Shown here one piece after another: positions 15,601 to 26,641 of a DNA stretch of 64,000 nt. Source of the DNA: Neodiprion pinetum. Taxonomy: Eukaryota > Arthropoda > Insecta > Hymenoptera > Diprionidae. The stretch lies in NCBI RefSeq assembly GCF_021155775.2, contig NC_060234.1, positions 23,864,026 to 23,928,025 of the forward strand. The letters run 5' to 3'. A program made the position numbers and the translations under genes. The first letter of the stretch is position 1. Every line of letters begins with the position of its first letter. A model generated the notes under the pieces. It was not told the origin of the DNA, searched no databases, and saw nothing but the letters and a program-made list of their open reading frames with translations.

Positions 15601-16377
15601 ATGGTTTTGCCGTTCACAGATTTTTGCCAACTCGTGATTCTAAAAGTTCCACCAATAATTAAACACGCTATTTGTTGATTTACTGTTTGGAACTTTTTTT
15701 ATTCCCTTTAAACATTCTGCAGCTATTCATCTCAAGTTTGTGTCTTGCGTCACGGGCTAGGAAATTACAAGAAATGATTTGATAAAGAATGATTCTAAAC
15801 GATTAAATCCTGTAAGTTCTCATTGAACATTTTCTTCCAGTACTTTCAGCCATTCAACCGTTTGGTCACCGAAATTTTTCAGAGTTTTAACTAGATGCTT
15901 CCGCGAATTGCTGTGTTTTAACAACACTTATTTTAAAAGATTAGCAATTTCCCCGATGAAGAATTTTTGTCTATGGTCGGTGAATGTTTGACGAAGAAAA
16001 TTCCAATTGATTATGATTTCACTATTTACACCGAAATATTTTTTCGGTAAACAAAGCGTTACTCAGATTTTTTTCTTTTTTTTTTTTTGAGATTAAAATT
16101 AGAAACAAATAATAAGAATTAAGAAAACTAGATATCCAGAACAAGTTGCGAATAATTCTACCTCATTGTCCGAATCGTGAATCTTCCTATGATTCCAAAA
16201 CTATGTTCTGCTCATCGTTACATTTTTTTAAAACGCACCTCATTCTTATTTTCAAACAGGTACGAGAACGGAGAGGAAGAACATTGCCTGGAACTTTGGA
16301 ATAGAGATGGAAAGGGACTTAAGTGGAACGACAGCCCGTGCAGCTTTGAGACGTTCTTCGTCTGTGAAGTACAGTGA
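644..16377 (+). CDS. Secreted C-type lectin, single carbohydrate-recognition domain (4 exons)
   Basis: Coding exons are 644-725, 13260-13372, 14046-14281 and 16260-16377. All introns are GT-AG and the phases join without stops to give 182 residues. Residues 1-23 are a hydrophobic signal peptide with a likely cut after AIA. A C-type lectin domain follows: residues 75 and 179, and 153 and 171, are the four cysteines of the two canonical disulphides. EPN at 139-141 and WND at 166-168 are the calcium and sugar ligands. In the family, EPN usually goes with mannose-type sugars and QPD with galactose. The protein should therefore be an extracellular calcium-dependent sugar-binding protein; insect members act in recognition of microbes, encapsulation or cuticle and reproductive functions, and the role here is unknown. 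The start is the only ATG giving a signal peptide in phase with exon 2. Intron 1 is 12.5 kb. Confidence 0.9.
1456..1620. repeat. Dispersed repeat copy A (partner near 42.7-42.9 kb)
   Basis: A block containing ttattacgagatagtcg, aaggtacgaagagctctt and ttttactctatgatcg recurs, diverged and with an insertion, at about 42715-42940 as ttacgatatagtcg, aaggtacgaagacctctt and ttttgctctacgatag in the same order and strand. This suggests two old copies of one interspersed element. The ends are not defined and no coding content is evident. Confidence 0.4.
4555..4905. repeat. Dispersed repeat copy B1 (partner near 39.2-39.5 kb)
   Basis: This block matches about 39205-39525 on the same strand over some 320-350 bases. 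Shared landmarks in order are the aatcgaaaa stretch, accagaaa(a/g)tctagtat, a ctattctttt-like block, a tatgttttct block, aataaattga(t/c)gtta, and an aattccaacaat or aataccaacaat end. The copies are diverged by eye at perhaps 25-30 percent. This is probably a decayed interspersed element of unknown class. Confidence 0.5.
6832..7072. repeat. GC-rich inverted-repeat element (MITE-like or hairpin RNA locus)
   Basis: The bases at 6854-6906 are almost exactly the reverse complement of 6990-7044. By eye only a few positions differ in some 53, mainly the two or three bases after gtctataa and one base near ccaccaccg. Looser pairing extends outwards to about 6832 and 7072. The loop is about 80 bases. 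The arms are strongly GC-rich in an AT-rich intron. It could be a young miniature inverted-repeat transposon or a locus transcribed into a long hairpin. No target-site duplication is clear. The open frame through it (6822-7052) reads across the palindrome and is not a gene. Confidence 0.8.
9677..9694. repeat. GA dinucleotide microsatellite
   Basis: An uninterrupted run of about nine GA units inside lectin intron 1. It is a simple sequence repeat with no gene content. Confidence 0.85.
12459..12690 (-). pseudogene. Antisense coding-like fossil segment, unrecognised
   Basis: On the minus strand one frame stays open for roughly 75 codons (about 12690 down to 12459). It gives a balanced, protein-like composition, including SLGDFVKVIRQLWLEKRDF, with many codons ending in G or C, unlike random AT-rich intron. 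A second minus frame stays open from about 12550 down to 12361, as if the reading continued after a frameshift. No start codon, splice pair or family was recognised. It lies antisense in lectin intron 1. It may be a relic of a mobile element or a retrocopy. It could also be chance, since the plus strand is open here too. Confidence 0.25.
15255..15440. repeat. Two-unit degenerate tandem duplication
   Basis: Two neighbouring units of about 90-105 bases share a pattern: gatggaatgcgaaatttacg ... catttattttgaccattaac, followed by aatggcatgtaaaattcacg ... cacttatttttgccattacc. The match is imperfect but collinear. It lies in lectin intron 3 and has no coding content. Confidence 0.45.
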
Positions 16378-16652
16378 TTTGAAATAAGTTTGCATAGTGG
16401 ACTGAGAAATATTTCAACAAACTCGCTACGTTCACCAATAATTTGAGGGTTTCAAATCACGAGTACAAAATACCGGCTGTGGTCATAGTCGCTATCTTCT
16501 CAAAGAAGTGTAGTCGTCGGTTATACCTCAACTAATTTCTGGTTGATACCAAAAATAGAGTTTCAAAATACATCCATTGAAATCAACACTCAGTGAAACA
16601 GCAAATTGGACTGTGTATTCGCCTTACTTTAGTTAGGTATTCGCAAAAGTAG

Positions 16653-16716
16653 CAATAATAATAATAATAATAATAACAACAACAACAACAACAACAACAA
16701 CAAAACAACAACGACA
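16653..16716. repeat. AAT/AAC compound microsatellite
   Basis: A run of aat triplets passes into a run of aac triplets in the presumed 3' untranslated region of the lectin gene. It is a simple repeat. Confidence 0.9.
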
Positions 16717-17027
16717 ATTATAATAATGATAATAATCATTATAGTAATAGAAATTAACTGGGAATCAGATCAAATATAAGTATTTAAACCGATGTATCAA
16801 TCCTACAAATTTCTAAGTAAAGTTGGACAGGACAACTCACGGATAACATTGTGTTACAAGCCGTGCAATCGAATTTTTCTCGAAATCGATGAGTTCACTG
16901 TGCGTGTAAACTACAAGCGGTTTATATATTTTGAAAACTGTCAAATTTTATAAATATTTAGTTCCCATGTATAATATATATTGACTTTTGCACCACTTAT
17001 TGAACAGAGCGCCGTTTTTCTCCACGA

Positions 17028-17033
17028 AATAAA
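17028..17033 (+). promoter_or_regulatory. Candidate polyadenylation signal of the lectin gene
   Basis: AATAAA lies about 650 bases after the lectin stop codon. Other A-rich matches in the adjoining AAAT microsatellite make the exact choice uncertain. No transcript evidence is available. Confidence 0.35.
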
Positions 17034-17056
17034 CTTATCTGGTCAGAATAAAAAAA

Positions 17057-17060
17057 CAAA

Positions 17061-17095
<35 letters not shown>

Positions 17096-17098
17096 ATG
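17057..17098. repeat. AAAT tetranucleotide microsatellite
   Basis: About ten taaa units in a row, just past the presumed end of the lectin transcript. Confidence 0.9.
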
Positions 17099-17099
17099 G

Positions 17100-19256
17100 A
17101 ATCAACATACTTTTGTCCTAAGTTATCCTTTCCAAAACTATTTCAGCGAGATTGTAGAATTGTTACTTTGCATTAAACGAAATAGTTGGACTACCTATTT
17201 TTCGCTACTTGTGTATTATTTTCGACTGTCATGTTCCTAGTGCAACTGAAAATCAGTCAGACAAGGAATCACAGCTAATGACGGTATGTAGAAAGATGTC
17301 CCGTGCAGTATGGCACTTGGAATTTTGAATGTCGTTTACAGAAAGCAGAATTGTATGGAATGATTTATCACGAATTAGGTTAATATATTTTGCAGTGCAC
17401 TGATTCCCCTCTAGATAATGAAACGTGTACGAACATTTTTTAGCCAATATAAAAAACCATGAGAAAGCCGCTGGCTTTGAAATTCTGTATCCGCAATATT
17501 GGATGTCATCATGGTTTAAGAATTTGTAATATAAAATATTCAGCATTTATAATCGTATGTGTATTCGCCGAAGCAACTGGATCAAGCAAATTTCTCTAGA
17601 TCTTTGATACAAAATTGCTCCTTGGACTTTGTAATTTACTTATGAAGCCTTCGCGTACCCGTGAAATTTCCTCCCGAATATCCCCGACACCTCTGATTGC
17701 ACAAGTAATGAATAGCCGCGAGTATAATAAATCGATGCCTGCAGTGAGTTTACGTAAACGCTATAATGTCAATCAACGAAACTACTCTAATCGTTAGAGA
17801 ATACGACAAAAACGAAATTTCACTGCAATGTTTCTACGCGAAACTGATCGCTTTAATCAACAGTTACAACGCAACACAATGTTAAAGCCAAACGAAAACA
17901 ATTTGCAAGGCCACGGCCAGGAGCCTCAAAAATCGACACAAGAATTCTGCGTGGTTTTGAATATATTTTTACTTCAAAACAAAATATTTTGGCACAGAGT
18001 GTCCGATCCAAATCTCTGGAAAATGCTCTCGAATTATTATCGGGATTAAGTATTCAAAGCTTACATTTATGTAAATAATAATTCGGAAATCGAAATTTGC
18101 AACGCAACGAAATCGCAGTTTCCTATCGCAATATTCAATGCGCACACTGTGCGCGGAATATTATCTCTAAATATTTGATCTCTGTTTTTATTTCTATTAG
18201 GCCACACTAGCGCACAATGCTGATAACGTGAATACTTCGCCAGCCTTCGTTAAATTGCCGATACTGACGGCAAAATCTTCTACGGCAATACAGCAAATTA
18301 CACAAGCCCATGACATGCATTTAATTAATACCGAACAAACATATTGACAAAATTATAAGAATACATCTTCTGGCATTATGATTGGCGAAGAAAAAAAAGG
18401 AATGTTTTTCTTTTTTTCTTTATATATAATTACCTAAGCCCTCCCCCTATTGTGTGTTCATTCTAAACTGTGACTCACGAGATATCCTCTCGTAACTTAA
18501 ACCTGACTTCCCTGTTGCCGGTATTACACTCTGATTTTATTTAAAAGAATGAATGTTAATACCCAAAAGAGTGAGTTCAGATCCCCCCGCAAGGCAAGCT
18601 CGACGATTTGGAAACCTTTCGACTTGAGAAACCTTGTTAAGTTAATAATTGTTAATTGCTAAAGCGCTAAAAAATCGCTCGTAATTCGCAGTCAGTACTG
18701 AATATGTTTCTAGATTTACAAGACAAAATTCGTATGCAAATAACTTTTCCAAATATCAGGCAAGTCTTGAAACACGAATTAATAGCGATAACCAATTTTT
18801 AACAATTTCGCAACAGCCATTCCCCGAATTAGTGAATTATTTCCAAAAAATTCGGGGATGGCTGTTTTTCAGGGTTCAGGTCTCAATGCATTCCCAAATC
18901 TACAAGTGAAAATTCGCATGCACCGATTTCCTAGAGCACTCATAGTGCATCTCCACAAACACACGTCTTGGTTCTTCTTGCGTCCGGCGGTACGAGCATC
19001 AGCTCTGCTCAGTCACGTGCTGAACATGGACGCTAGTTTCAGCTTCATTGCTTCATCACATGCGAACAACAGGCCCCTGGTTAAGTTATGGGGTTATCAA
19101 TAACGGATATACACATTTGGTGACGGTAAAATTGATTTAAAAAAAAAATCGAATTTGAGGTACAAGTAAATTACATATATTTCAAGTGAATTGCTACAAG
19201 ATATTATACAGTTACTGAGTTGCTAAAGCAATACCAGTTATCGGATACTTCACATT
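17100..19256. other. Intergenic stretch between lectin and the small membrane protein gene
   Basis: No supported gene. The open frames here (17615-18049 and 18858-19103) lack recognisable domains. The only clear structure is the short hairpin at 18811-18868. The two flanking genes converge on this stretch, so it should contain their 3' ends. Confidence 0.5.
18811..18868. repeat. Short hairpin
   Basis: aacagccattccccgaatt (about 18812-18830) pairs with aattcggggatggctgttt (about 18848-18866), with a single bulged base in 19 and a loop of about 17 bases. The right arm ends in a T-run. It could be a tiny fold-back element or a structured RNA. Confidence 0.6.
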
Positions 19257-20719
19257 TCATTCATCCAATCCACAATGTGTTTTTATATTCGCAACTCGTG
19301 GATCATCGGGTCTGTAGACTGAAACAAAACACATGAGGTATCAGTCACAACACAATGAAAGATTTTTGTAATCGTTAACTTTGGATTATTGTCAATGGTC
19401 AAGATATTTTTGGTTTGATTTGGAGAGAGAAAAGACAGTTGTGTGAATTCTTTTTAGAAGCATCAATAAATAAAGTAAGAATACTTTCAAAAACCGATTC
19501 ACCAAATTTAGGAGTCACTTGTCAATGGAAAATAAACAAATATTGATTTTAAAATATGAATTTTTGGCATGTGGGCTTATGACACAGTTGCGTGTGGTTG
19601 TACGATGCCGAAATTTTATTACTTAAATAGAGCGTATGTTGACCAAAAATCGATAAATGCATTTACTTTATGTAGATTTCGAATGGATAGAAAAAATTAT
19701 AGGTAGCCCATGTCTTTCAAGAGATAAGTGGTATTAAATCTACCAAAATTTGATCTAAATATCGCACTTTACTGGTGCTGCAAAAAATGACAACACGGAA
19801 CATCAAACCACATTCTGTTGATGACAGGTTAGGTACAGTTATAACAGCTAGTTTCAACGGCAAGGTTTAAAAGTTTAAATTCTCAAAGATAGCATGAGCA
19901 AATTTTACAATGTTCATTATAAATGTCTTTCAAGGCATGCATCGTCAAAGATCGAGACTTGCAATAAGTCTCTGCATAAAAATTAATAGTTTTAGCATTG
20001 ACTGTCATATTGCGTACATAACTATGAACCGTAATTACAGTTTAAATTTCTTTTTTGCCCCTAACCAGCTATGTAACAAAAAGAGTAACGTTGAATCACA
20101 GGATGAAGAAGTCAGAAGATATTTGTCCGGCTACTAAACCAACAGCTACGCCACAATAAGTAAAAAAGTCGAACAAGTCACAATCCATAAATTAAAAGCT
20201 GTTGATCTCCAGATTAATAGAAAACATTTCTGTTCCCGATATGATCATAAATGCTAATAAATGCTCAACGACGTTAACCATTGACATATCTGATCACTAA
20301 CATTTCCAAATAAACGAGAAACAAACGTAATCAATAAGAGGTTATGTTATGTAAGTCCAGCCTCATTTCGATGCATGATACTAAAGCAAGTGAGTTAAGA
20401 AACTGTAATTAAAACTTCCGAAGTATATGTTGAATAACTTGGAGCCATTACCAGTGTAGTGAAACTTGTATTTTCGTTTGCTACCATCATTTTTATTGTA
20501 GACATACAGTCCTGCAAACCCGAAACCTAGTCCAAGTACTGCAATAAACGACGATGCAACAATTTCGGGAATTTCATTCCAACCCCTCAGAAGCAGGCTC
20601 ACTGTGGAAGTGGAAAAAAAAATGGTCTAAAGACGACAGTATAGTAAAGCAATAGTAAATATCGTTCATTTCTAGCAAGTCAAATCTCAATACCTACCCT
20701 TCTGGCCCGACGCCGCCAT
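19257..20719 (-). CDS. Small single-pass membrane protein, possibly a complex I accessory subunit (3 exons)
   Basis: Minus-strand coding exons are 20698-20719, 20452-20601 and 19257-19318. The splice phases match exactly and the introns are GT-AG, giving 77 residues. The protein has a short N-terminus, the stretch RGWNEIPE at residues 13-20, one hydrophobic membrane segment at about residues 21-41, then a basic KRKYKFHY stretch and a PDDPRV motif near residues 61-66. Small size, one transmembrane helix and a charged tail are typical of accessory subunits of mitochondrial respiratory complexes. I suspect an insect NDUFA3/B9-type complex I subunit, but this rests on memory of the family's shape and not on alignment. 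The gene structure is well supported; the name is not. A short imperfect palindrome lies about 130 bases upstream of the start. Confidence 0.65.
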
Positions 20720-20848
20720 GATTAATCGGTAGACGTGCAATAATGAAAAATGGCCACTTTTAGATGACGCACTGAGTGCGTTTTCTCCAAATTTTCACCT
20801 TTGCTAATTCACGTAGGCGCAGTGGCCAATCAAAATGCATGAAATGTA

Positions 20849-20894
20849 GTGAACACCAAGATCCCTAGATTATTCTAGGGACCTTGGTGAACAC
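20849..20894. repeat. Imperfect palindrome upstream of the small membrane protein gene
   Basis: gtgaacaccaagatccctaga, a ttat loop, then tctagggaccttggtgaacac. About 18 of 21 positions pair. It lies 130-175 bases upstream of the minus-strand start codon at 20719, in the likely promoter. It could be a protein-binding site or a small fold-back remnant. Confidence 0.55.
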
Positions 20895-21550
20895 TAAACT
20901 CAAGCAGCGCCGTCTGCGTCCTACCTCGCACGCGTAACTCAATCCAGCAAGCTGTCGGTACGTACAGACGACAGGAACTGACGCCGCGTGTGCCCAGATA
21001 ATGCAGAGTCGAATATTATTATGCTTATGGAATGACGAACGGGAACAAACTGAAATTTTCATATAAACCGGTATGGACGCCGTATACTTTTCAACTACGC
21101 AAATTCATTTGGGCCAACTTCAGCAATGTCAATCTAACTCCATCGGATCGACAAAACTAATATTATCTAAATAGATGCACAATAAACATGCACCTGGATT
21201 ACTGTTAATAGACTTAGAAACATTTTCTTGATGCAAGGGATCGAAGAGATAGTCGAAGAAGTTAATTAAAGAATGGAGATGTATAGTTGTTCTGTCATTT
21301 CAGTACTTATGTTGATTACTCAACTCGTATCGTTAATTGGAGATAACAATATGTATCTTCACTCGACGCTCAAATCTTCATTACGAAAGAAGGTGCAACT
21401 GATTTTATAAAAATAATTTTTTAACTCACGTTAGATTTCCGTGGTTTGTTATTAATTCTCGTAATACAAAAAGTTCACGAGTGAAATACTGGGAACGCTG
21501 TGCCGGATAGCCAATTGAACTTCAACTAATTTCTCCGAAAAGTCGAGTTA

Positions 21551-23308
21551 TTAAATGATTAGCGAGTAAAACTTTCGAATTTTACAATTCAACGATTTTA
21601 CTGTGTCGACTGCAAAAGGTTAAGCGGGGGAAAAAAATGTTGAAATTGCTGATCTCCAAATTGCCAGAGGTATGTATGTGCACCTTGTTAACTTCGATTA
21701 AGAAACGAAATTTATACAAAAGAAAAATGTATTTACGTGGAATTAACTCTGACTAGAGAAATCCGAAGGTATTACGATTCCGCATGAGTTACACATTATC
21801 GAAGCATGAGTTTTATTGACTATAAGTTGAATTTACGCGAGAATAAAATTTTCATTCGATAAACTACAATATGGTAGTATTTGACCAGTGAAAATAAGTT
21901 CAGTTATGCTCGTTTCCACACCACCGCAAGCGGTAGAGAACCCGGCGCGTTTTTTTTTTTTTACGTGGTATCCCCAGTAGGCCTACTCCACGGAGAATAG
22001 TTGCAGGGTCGATCTTACGCTTTTCGAAAAATTGCTTATAACTTTGTTCACATGTTAATTATAATAAATTGTTTTTCCAAATTAATTTGTACTCGCGTAC
22101 ATTGACAGCGTGTCGAAATTTTTCAGTTCATATAACCCGCGGACTATTTATTATCGACGAAAGTCGAATGTTTTAAGTATTGATGAAAGATGGTTGTTTT
22201 AATTATGGATGAAGGGTGGTTGTTTTTCATCTTATGAGGTATGAGATAATCAATAAAATGGAGAACCTGGTGAATATGCAGAACAATCATAACTAAACCA
22301 AAATCGAAAACATGTATCACTGTAAGACGTTGGCATTTACCTATCGATGACGATGCAGAAATCTTGGAAGAAATGTACACAAGTAGAGTCGAATAAACAC
22401 AACCACCAAAATACGACAGAGCTGTATAATTCTACAGTGAAATCAAAATCGAACATGACCTATGAGCAACTCGAGAAAAAAAGCTGTGACACTGAAACGA
22501 TCGCTATAACAGACTGAAACCATTTAAAAAAAAACTACAGCTGAATAAATTTTACTGCACTATTTGATCATGGTGATTCTGAACTACACCGCTAAATCTA
22601 TGTATCGGTGAAAACAAGATAACTAACTCTGAACCAGACCTAAACCAGACCTAATCCCCAAAAATTAAACATTAATTTTTAAGTATGGTCAATAAAATTC
22701 ACTTACGCGGAACAGATGAAAATATTATTAGTGACATATGTCGGTACAGACAAAGATATACTTAGCTTAGATAGGTAAAAAATATAATTATCGAAAAAAG
22801 AAACATAGTAATTAGTTGAACCAGACAGAAGATTTGATTAGCTAAAACAAACAAAAATTTTATTAGCTGAAACAGACGAAGGTATGGTTAGCACACATAA
22901 GTTCTTACACTGACGAAAAATGGTTCGACTCGAACATGATATTTACTTTAATATTCGTAGCTTTGATTATTAATTGTACTGATGAATAAAAATAGACATC
23001 TTTTTTTGCCATGAATCATTAAAGTGAATATCTCTCGACTGAATATTCTACAGTCCTCAGTGCATTTGTTAAAAAATTGGTTTTATTATCCTGAAACTGA
23101 AAATAATATGATCAGTTAAACGAGTATTTCTGTGCATTTCAGGTATATTCCATAAATACTTACACCAAGATTCTTCAATATCACTATACACTGCTGAAAT
23201 TTTTGTTCTTGCGCGTTGAGCACCGGTTTTCAAATGCCGCGCTTTCTCTCTTAAATGAAAGGTATGAAGTCCACGCGCAAAAGGCGGAGTGGAACTTGAA
23301 AACTTCAT
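21551..23308 (-). CDS. Hypothetical small membrane protein (3 exons, tentative)
   Basis: Minus-strand exons 23164-23308, 22341-22421 and 21551-21609 join in phase. Donors are gtaagt and gtaaat. Acceptors are atacag and a strong pyrimidine-rich ttttgcag. The result is a 94-residue frame. The ATG at 23306-23308 has a good context (caaacaatg). The first exon gives a basic N-terminal part with FARGLHTFHLREKARHLK, and the second a short hydrophobic segment near residues 50-65 that could be one membrane helix. I recognise no family. An upstream acceptor ending in ctttcag in front of the first exon would allow it to be an internal exon joined to the two small exons at 24.9-25.2 kb. Any single splice choice could be chance. 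Confidence 0.3.
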
Positions 23309-23399
23309 TGTTTGACAAAAAATTGACCGAAGAGCTGAAAGATCAGCACATCGAGAGTGCGTAACTGTTTTATATACTGTTTGTAAAATCGACGCGTAA

Positions 23400-24880
23400 A
23401 AAGCGTGTCCGTTTCCCGTTATTAATTTACGTGCGTGAAGCTGCGTCCAATTTTCGTGATTATTCTACGCGCAATATGGCGCGACAACTTAAACTGTCAA
23501 AAAATTTGTATTATCTGGGATGTGTCCCAAAAATTCTATAGAAACCCAATCCGCTTCTGCATTTTTCTGAATTGGATACATTACTACGCGGATTGTTGTT
23601 CTCAAATTACAAATCGAATCGAAATCGGGAGGGAGGTTGGAGGGCATGCATTATTGTGTGGCGCGACGATCGGCGGTCCTCTTCGACGCGAAGTCTTCGA
23701 GCTCAGCATCTCTCCCCATCTAGCGTACCACGGAACGCGATAGATGGTCCAGAGATGCGTTTTGACCATTCAGACGATCACAGAGATCAATTGAATGGAA
23801 TAACGATCGGTAATGACTAAATAATCGAATTGCATAACGATTGAAAAATCGTTGCAAAGTGACAAGAAATGGGAAATCGAATCTCGTTAATACTCAAATG
23901 TTTACAAATGGTCGAGAGACTCGAATACGTTGGGAAACAATGTCTGTGATCGTTTGACGCTGTGGATTACAAAAGTTAGTAACATCACGGTCCATCGCGA
24001 CCTTCCTACCCTCGCCTGTTTCCCAACGAAGCCACCCAACGGAAAAGAGAGATTCACACACTCATGCATAAACCCTGCGACGGATCCCAAAACGTCCGCC
24101 TACCTACCCGGTTACCTATATTCGACCTAAACGATTCTCCATTCTTTCCAACACACATCATTCTTCATCATTTGCGCCGTGGTCACTGACTTACATTTTC
24201 GTTGGTTACCTGTTGGGAGCAAAATGTTTTTGTATCGTAGTCTGCCCACTCAGAATACAGTATCGCGGTTGTATCCCGCCAACTCTAATATTGCATTTGT
24301 TATTTTAGTTAATGTTGGCAGACTATCGGTACATTAACCTTTTGTAAAATTGATTAAAACATCCTGAATGCCAATTAGCATTTTTCTAAGCGAGCTAAGC
24401 CTGCAGTTGATCAATACTTGTTGGTTGTTAAAAGATTGAAAATGATATATAATATAAGATGCAAGTTGATTACGTTACGTTATACCAGACTTTGGAATTT
24501 CATAAATTTAACAATAACGTGAATAATTGAATGTGTTCAAGCCTCAGGTGAACCCACCACTTAAACGGCATCATCGCTAAATTCAAACGTAGATTATTAC
24601 ATCAGTTACGAAACACAATTCGATCTCGCGAGTGCCGAGTAAGCGATGATTACCTGTCGCGATGCTCATTCCACTTTTAGCAACGTGTAAAATCTCGAAC
24701 TGGAAGTAAGCTACGCTGAATTGCATTGCGAAAAAAAATTATTCAACCGAAAGTTAAGCACGTTGCGATCGTGAATGAGCCTAACCATGCAGCTAAGAAA
24801 TCGAAGATTTGTGTAACAATTGTTACCGCCACGCCACGTGACAGAGGAATCCCAGGGAAATACCCATAACCTAACACGTG
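23400..24880. other. Unassigned stretch with a GC-richer island
   Basis: There is no supported gene. A GC-richer, CpG-containing patch at about 23630-23760 and 23930-24110 stands out from the surroundings and may be a promoter or an unrecognised exon. The overlapping open frames on both strands (23435-24130) have no recognisable domains. Confidence 0.35.
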
Positions 24881-24889
24881 CAAACTCAC

Positions 24890-25166
24890 CAGCGTTGCCG
24901 AGAAATGGAGAAGTTACTCGGAAGTCTCTGCTTAAATCTGTGAAAAGCAAAACAAGACACTTGAATTAATTTAGTAATTTGGCTTTTCAGTTTTCAAATC
25001 AATTATTACTGTTGTCGAGATTTATATCCATGCATTGCATGTTAGGCAAGAACAAAATTTGGGTATTAAATGTGCCACCTTGAATTATCAATCAATAATT
25101 AAAATAAGTATTGTTACCTCTTATCTGGGTTGCTCCGCAATTTAACGTTAGTAGTTCTTGTAGCAT
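24890..25166 (-). CDS. Two splice-compatible small exons, tentative
   Basis: On the minus strand an ATG at 25164-25166 opens a frame to a donor (exon end 25118). A second exon at 24890-24937 sits between a ttttcacag acceptor and a gtgagt donor. The junction keeps the frame and reads LSRDFRVTSPFLGNA. The downstream phase would also fit an exon beginning at the ctttcag acceptor just upstream of 23308. If so, these exons and the 23.3-21.5 kb exons would form one gene. No family was recognised and the model is weak. Confidence 0.2.
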
Positions 25167-25643
25167 CTCAGGTTTATTGGTGAAGCGACGCACTTTTCAC
25201 ATAATTCACATCTTCGCTAATCTCTTATAATCCAAAAATCCGCACCGCAATAACACTAGCACTCGATTCTACATTCACTTTTTGTGCTGTAGCTATCTAT
25301 TTGAACCGACTGAATAAACTGGCTGACAATGCAACTGCGCACATTCGCCGAAAATTAATCAAAAAATATAATAAAATTGACACTTGACTTCAATTTCAAT
25401 GTTCGCAGGATGTTTTTATTTCAATAACTCGGTTTTTCCCACAGGCTATACGCTGGTCCTCGTATAATCATCACAGATGAATATGTGGAAATACACTGAT
25501 CGAACAACTTGACGTAACCTTGACAATGTGGTCTGAATGTTGAACCGATACCGAGAACACGTGATTTTGCTCCGATTGCTCGGAAACGATTGAACCCGCT
25601 CAGCGCTCAGAAGCGACTAAATCTCTACAGCCCGCAATATAAT

Positions 25644-25662
25644 CCCCCCCCCCCCCCCCCCC
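25644..25662. repeat. Poly-C tract of 19 bases
   Basis: An uninterrupted run of cytosines upstream of the thioredoxin-like gene. A homopolymer this long is uncommon in an AT-rich genome. It may form G-quadruplex or i-motif structures, or its length may be a sequencing artefact. Confidence 0.9.
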
Positions 25663-26005
25663 GCCATTTTCCAATGGAGTGGGGGTAGGTGAACGCGTCT
25701 GTTCTTCCCCTCTCGCGGCTCCCCCGCCGCGGTTTGAGCGACAAGGAAGGCGGAAGAATTATCATCTTCTGTTCTTTAGAAAACCAATTTAAATCTGTTG
25801 ACAGGACGCGTACGCTTTTTATGGAATGGAGTAGATCCGTCCGGTATCCGCATATTATAATATTTTTTTTTACGATGTATGCAGGAGTAGCAAAACAAAT
25901 ACGAAATAAGAGGTTATACATTACATTTTGATTGGTTACCGTCGATCGCGCTCCGCGCTTGTGTGAACCTAGCCTTAGGCTGAGATTTCGTGGTCAGCAA
26001 AAACT

Positions 26006-26023
26006 AGCAGCAGCAGCAGCAGC
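26006..26023. repeat. AGC trinucleotide repeat
   Basis: Six agc units in a row, about 620 bases upstream of the TXNDC17-like start codon. It may lie in the 5' flank or 5' untranslated region of that gene. Confidence 0.85.
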
Positions 26024-26641
26024 AATTCACTGAAAGTTACTAGCACTTCCGACGCAAGCTTTTTCTGTCCAGTTCATTCATCCGAACCGCGGAGCAACAT
26101 ATGAAAGGCATTTCATGAGCAGCGCTGGTGCTGCGTCAAACTATAAAGACAGATATTAGTTGGCATATGCTCTAAGATATTAGTAACATCTAGTAGGTTA
26201 TTAAACTGCTGCTATTTTTTTCTGTCTATGAAATCACACCTTTACAGGGAGCGTTCGTTCTACTACTGCTTGTTTTCAGCGACCTTGCGACTGAATATTT
26301 TGGGGGCGTTCTAACTATCTAAAAAGCGCAAAAAACTACCTAGGACAGAGGCAGAGCTAGTCACCAAATCAGCTGTGCAAGAGAGATAAAAATGACTGCA
26401 CTAGGAGCTAATTTCGAAATGCACCGTATATTTCAGTGGGAGTTACCTACAGGTATATCTTACGACGTTGTTTGTGTTTAAATGTATAACTAGGACGTTA
26501 TCTTCGGGTATTATCGTGATAAGGCAATTAATTACCTTTTTGTTACAGCTCAATAGGTCGAAGATCTTCCAATCTCATACGTTATCCGCTACAATAACAA
26601 CTATCACGAGAGATTCATCAACGTTACGAAAACCGGTAATA

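Noticed and set aside
20114..20205. Minus-strand frame reading like a short membrane helix (CGVAVGLVAGQ)
   Set aside because: Only about 30 codons, lies in an intron of the small membrane protein gene, and no splice pair links it in phase with good sites.
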